From: an uncultured Alphaproteobacteria bacterium
Lineage (GTDB): Bacteria > Pseudomonadota > Alphaproteobacteria > JALCBB01
Length of the DNA stretch: 64,000 bases
Assembly: GCA_958267355.1 (NCBI GenBank)
Contig: OY279575.1
Location: 1,162,335 to 1,226,334, forward strand
Reading direction: 5' to 3'
Below are positions 61,771-64,000 of this stretch, piece after piece. The position numbers and the translations under genes were made by a program. The stretch's first letter is position 1. Every line of letters begins with the position of its first letter. The notes below the pieces were generated by a model, which was not told the origin of the DNA, did not search any database, and saw only the letters and a program-made list of their open reading frames with translations.

Positions 61771-61800
61771 CCCTACTTGCTTTGCGTTAGCTCTACTTGC
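61761..61800 (+). repeat. 20-bp duplication covering the pheT stop
   Basis: Two 20-bp units (61761-61780, 61781-61800) read TTTGCG(C/T)TA(A/G)C(C/T)CTACTTGC. The pheT end Leu-Arg-stop is in the first unit. Confidence 0.93.
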
Positions 61801-61819
61801 TTTGAAGACAAGCCGAATT

Positions 61820-62353
61820 TTATTCGGGCGGAAAGCCACCATACAGATTTTCTGCCTGCACCCAGCCGCGCACTGTGCCGTGGATTGAGTCTTCTAGCCT
61901 GACTTCGCAGACTGCTTTGTCTTGGGTGCAACTAAGCAGATCGCCGATGACTCCTTCGCCCAGCTCGGCGAAGTGGGCTGACTCTGCTAACGCCGAAGGA
62001 TTTGCCGCCAAGCCTGCCGCCGCCGCTACCACCTGAAACCGTGCTTGTCCTTTCAACAGCGAGCTATGCACCCAGCCTTCGGAGCCTTGCCAATCTACGA
62101 CTCGTCGCCAATGCTCAAACTCGTCAATAATCTGTACGGGCAAGCCTTTGCGGTGGTATTCCCACTCTACGGCGTAGCGTCTTCCTGGACCTACCCGTGC
62201 GCGGGTTGGCAAACCATCTAGGGCTGCCCAGCGTGGCAGGGGTAATCCTGTTTCTGTGCCTCTTGTGGTTTCTTGTGCTTGTGCGTCTTGCCTGCTCAAA
62301 GGCACGAGCAAGGCACAGGAAAGAAGCAAAAGCGCGAGCGGTAGGCGTAGCAT
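61820..62353 (-). CDS. Periplasmic SH3-domain protein
   Basis: A 177-residue exported protein. A signal peptide (LPLALLLLSCALLVPLSRQD AQA, cleavage near residue 26) is followed by two SH3-like bacterial domains: RARVGPGRRYAVEWEYHRKG to SEGWVHSSLLKG, and a second ending VRGWVQAENLYG. Such proteins bind envelope components, perhaps peptidoglycan. Typical of alphaproteobacteria. It converges with pheT. Confidence 0.85.
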   Translation of the reverse strand: MLRLPLALLLLSCALLVPLSRQDAQAQETTRGTETGLPLPRWAALDGLPTRARVGPGRRYAVEWEYHRKGLPVQIIDEFEHWRRVVDWQGSEGWVHSSLLKGQARFQVVAAAAGLAANPSALAESAHFAELGEGVIGDLLSCTQDKAVCEVRLEDSIHGTVRGWVQAENLYGGFPPE

Positions 62354-62398
62354 TTGGCTTTTTACAGCCTTGTGGTTTAGTTGCGTTCTGCTTGTCTA

Positions 62399-63007
62399 TC
62401 AATCCAGATCCCCAGCAAGAGCGGAGCGGGTTTCTTCACTCAGCGTGGCGGCGTGTCCGTAGGCGGAGTGTTCCATTCCGACTCGCACGACACAGCCAGC
62501 AGTGCGAAAGGCGGAAACCTGCGCGCCATCTAGCTTGAAATGAACAAACTGTACTGAAGAAGCCTTGCCATCGGCGGTGGTGCGATCCACATCCTGCTCG
62601 GGAATAGCCACCACCCTTGCGCCATCTATTTCTAGGAACATAGTTTCTTCAACGCCGCCGAGCGTTGCGAGAATTTTTTTGCGTCTTTCTTCGTCTGGGA
62701 TTTCAAACATTACGGTTGCAACCAGCTCATTGCCCTGTGGTATAAGCGAGCCATAGGCGGAAAGTTCATCTTCCACCTGTTCGTCTCCGCCTTTTTCTAT
62801 GTGTAGCATTTCTTGGATTTGCATCCACATGGTCAGCCAGTTTTCAAAATAGAAGACAGCGTGTGGTCCGACTTCAACGCGGCGGTATTTTTTCTGTGCG
62901 ACTAGCGCACCCCGCAGGGAGCGGCGTTCGGCGGCGTAGCGTTCTTCGGGCCAAAGGTCAGCCCGCGAGATGCTGTGCGGGTCAGCGGGAGTTGGAAGTG
63001 CAGTCAT
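62399..63007 (-). CDS. DUF3501 family protein
   Basis: A 202-residue soluble protein starting MTALPTPADPHSISRADLWP after a clear AGGAG. VEVGPHAVFYFENWLTMWMQ and IQEMLHIEKGG are family blocks, with VQFVHFKLD near the end. Proteins of this family are encoded with rubrerythrin and the Fe-S protein seen upstream; a role in oxidative stress or electron transfer is presumed. Function not established. Confidence 0.85.
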   Translation of the reverse strand: MTALPTPADPHSISRADLWPEERYAAERRSLRGALVAQKKYRRVEVGPHAVFYFENWLTMWMQIQEMLHIEKGGDEQVEDELSAYGSLIPQGNELVATVMFEIPDEERRKKILATLGGVEETMFLEIDGARVVAIPEQDVDRTTADGKASSVQFVHFKLDGAQVSAFRTAGCVVRVGMEHSAYGHAATLSEETRSALAGDLD

Positions 63008-63038
63008 GGCTTTTCTCCTTATCTAAAAGCTCCCCCCG

Positions 63039-64000
63039 TTAAAACCGAAGCCCACAGGCTTTAGCAAAAAGCACAACTGGATGCGAAGCGGCACTGGCTT
63101 TTTCTCCTGAGCCGTTGGCGGCAAGTCGCTCTGTTCCTTGGACGATATGCATCCCTGCCAACGGACATTCGCTGGCAAAGTGTTGCATTTCCGCCCGCTG
63201 GAGTTGTTGTGCGACGGGCTTACCGATCTTGTGTGCGATTTCAAAGTTTTCGTCTAGCGAGCCCCACAAGCCGCCGTGTCCTGAGCAGCGAGCGGCGAAT
63301 TTGATTTCTGTATCAGGAATGAGCTTGAGCAGATCGCGGGCTTTGAATCCGACATTTTGCGCTCGTGCGTGGCAGGCGACATGCAGGAAAATCCCGCCAT
63401 CTAGTTTTTCTGGACGCACTGCCAGTCCGCCGCTTTTTTCTAGAGCGACAAGATATTCTGAGACATCGTAGGTAGCACTTGCGAGCTGTTTCACACCTGC
63501 GTGGTCGGGAAGCAACTGCGGCCACTCAAACTTCAGCATTAAGGCACAAGACGGAGTCAGAGCCACGACTTCATACCCCTTCTCCACCCACGGCAGGAGT
63601 GCTTTTACGACCTTCTCGGCTTGGGTGGCGACTCCTTTCAAGTCGCCGCGTTCAAGGCGTGGCATTCCGCAGCAGGCGGGTTGTACAGGGACAGCTTCTA
63701 CGCCATTGGCGGCGAGCAAAGCCATTGTGGCGTGTCCTGTTTCTGTGGTGTGGTTTTCTACGAAGCAGGTTGCATAGACGACAACTTTGCGGTCTGTGGC
63801 TTTTGTGCCTTCTGTGGTTTTTGTGCCTTCTGTGGCTTTTGCGCCTTCTGTGGCTTTTGCGCCTTCTGTGGTTTTGGCTGAACTTTTTTTAGCGTACTGT
63901 TTTTTAGCGTGCTGTTTTGTAGCGGTGGCGACAAAACGTTTGCGAGCGAAGGCGGGAAGTTCGGCTTGCGGATGCACTCCGAACAGCTTTTGCAGAATAA
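63039..64000 (-). CDS. Heterodisulfide reductase/GlpC-like Fe-S protein (partial)
   Basis: The frame stays open to the right edge, so the N-terminal [4Fe-4S] ferredoxin part lies outside. Two CCG-type domains are visible: FVENHTTETG...VQPACCGMPRLERGDL and HVACHARAQNVGF...AARCSGHGGLWG, which bind a cluster in HdrB/GlpC proteins. ILQKLFGVHPQAELPAFARK precedes the first. Between them and VVVYATC lies a Lys-rich and ATEGT-repeat stretch (15-bp units, 63795-63875) not usual in the family. A GTG at 63977 is internal, not the start. DUF3501 follows. Confidence 0.88.
   Translation of the reverse strand, partial: ILQKLFGVHPQAELPAFARKRFVATATKQHAKKQYAKKSSAKTTEGAKATEGAKATEGTKTTEGTKATDRKVVVYATCFVENHTTETGHATMALLAANGVEAVPVQPACCGMPRLERGDLKGVATQAEKVVKALLPWVEKGYEVVALTPSCALMLKFEWPQLLPDHAGVKQLASATYDVSEYLVALEKSGGLAVRPEKLDGGIFLHVACHARAQNVGFKARDLLKLIPDTEIKFAARCSGHGGLWGSLDENFEIAHKIGKPVAQQLQRAEMQHFASECPLAGMHIVQGTERLAANGSGEKASAASHPVVLFAKACGLRF

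Overview
The window is a gene-dense chromosomal stretch of an alphaproteobacterium, probably uncultured and possibly host-associated. I base this on gene content and neighbourhoods I know from that class: a heterotetrameric sarcosine oxidase operon, a cytochrome c gene near pheA and kdsB, dapE-dapD-pyrimidine 5'-nucleotidase, fdxA directly before a CarD-type regulator, aroC-fabI-pdxH, chorismate mutase-hisC-tyrA, and DUF3501 beside an Fe-S protein. I saw no tRNA, rRNA, insertion sequence, phage gene or CRISPR array.

Layout. 1-1928: sarcosine oxidase (soxB, soxD, start of soxA). 2391-15543: housekeeping genes (gpt, fmt, truA, membrane cytochrome c, pheA, kdsB, dapE, dapD, nucleotidase, carD, fdxA, htpG, folD). 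15612-42603: a 27-kb type III secretion (T3SS) locus. 42844-64000: housekeeping again (GNAT, aroC, fabI, pdxH, cation efflux, DUF2125, tyrA, hisC, chorismate mutase, ubiH-like, ftsK, rpmI, rplT, pheS, pheT, SH3 protein, DUF3501, Fe-S protein).

The T3SS locus most resembles the Ysc/Psc type. It has the ATPase complex (sctN, L, K, O, Q), inner-membrane ring parts (sctD, sctJ), needle (sctF) with YscE/YscG-like co-chaperones, a probable inner rod, ruler (sctP), gatekeeper with fused TyeA-like domain (sctW) and a SycN-like partner, the sctX/sctY pair, two translocators (sctE, sctB), a possible tip protein, two SycD-like and four CesT-like chaperones. It also has four tandem paralogous proteins of about 430-444 residues and a 563-residue protein, all candidate secreted substrates. 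The secretin (sctC) and the export apparatus (sctR, S, T, U, V) are not in the window, so the system must be completed elsewhere or be incomplete. Most genes run leftward from about 37.2 kb; sctW, the SycN-like gene, sctD, sctP and sctQ run rightward from the same divergent spacer.

The most unusual pattern is non-coding. Many spacers are short degenerate tandem repeats (10-27 bp units), and in at least a dozen cases the first unit is the 3' end of the adjacent gene including its stop codon (fmt, kdsB, dapD, nucleotidase, folD, a T3SS paralog, the YscE-like gene, sctE, sycD, sctN, ftsK, pheT, probably sctQ). Most unit lengths are not multiples of three, so the copied stops fall in all frames. 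Related in-frame 12- or 15-bp repeats sit inside disordered parts of gpt, kdsB, carD, htpG, pdxH, DUF2125, ftsK, pheS and the last gene. The same style is found in the T3SS locus and in housekeeping DNA, which suggests the T3SS is a long-term resident.
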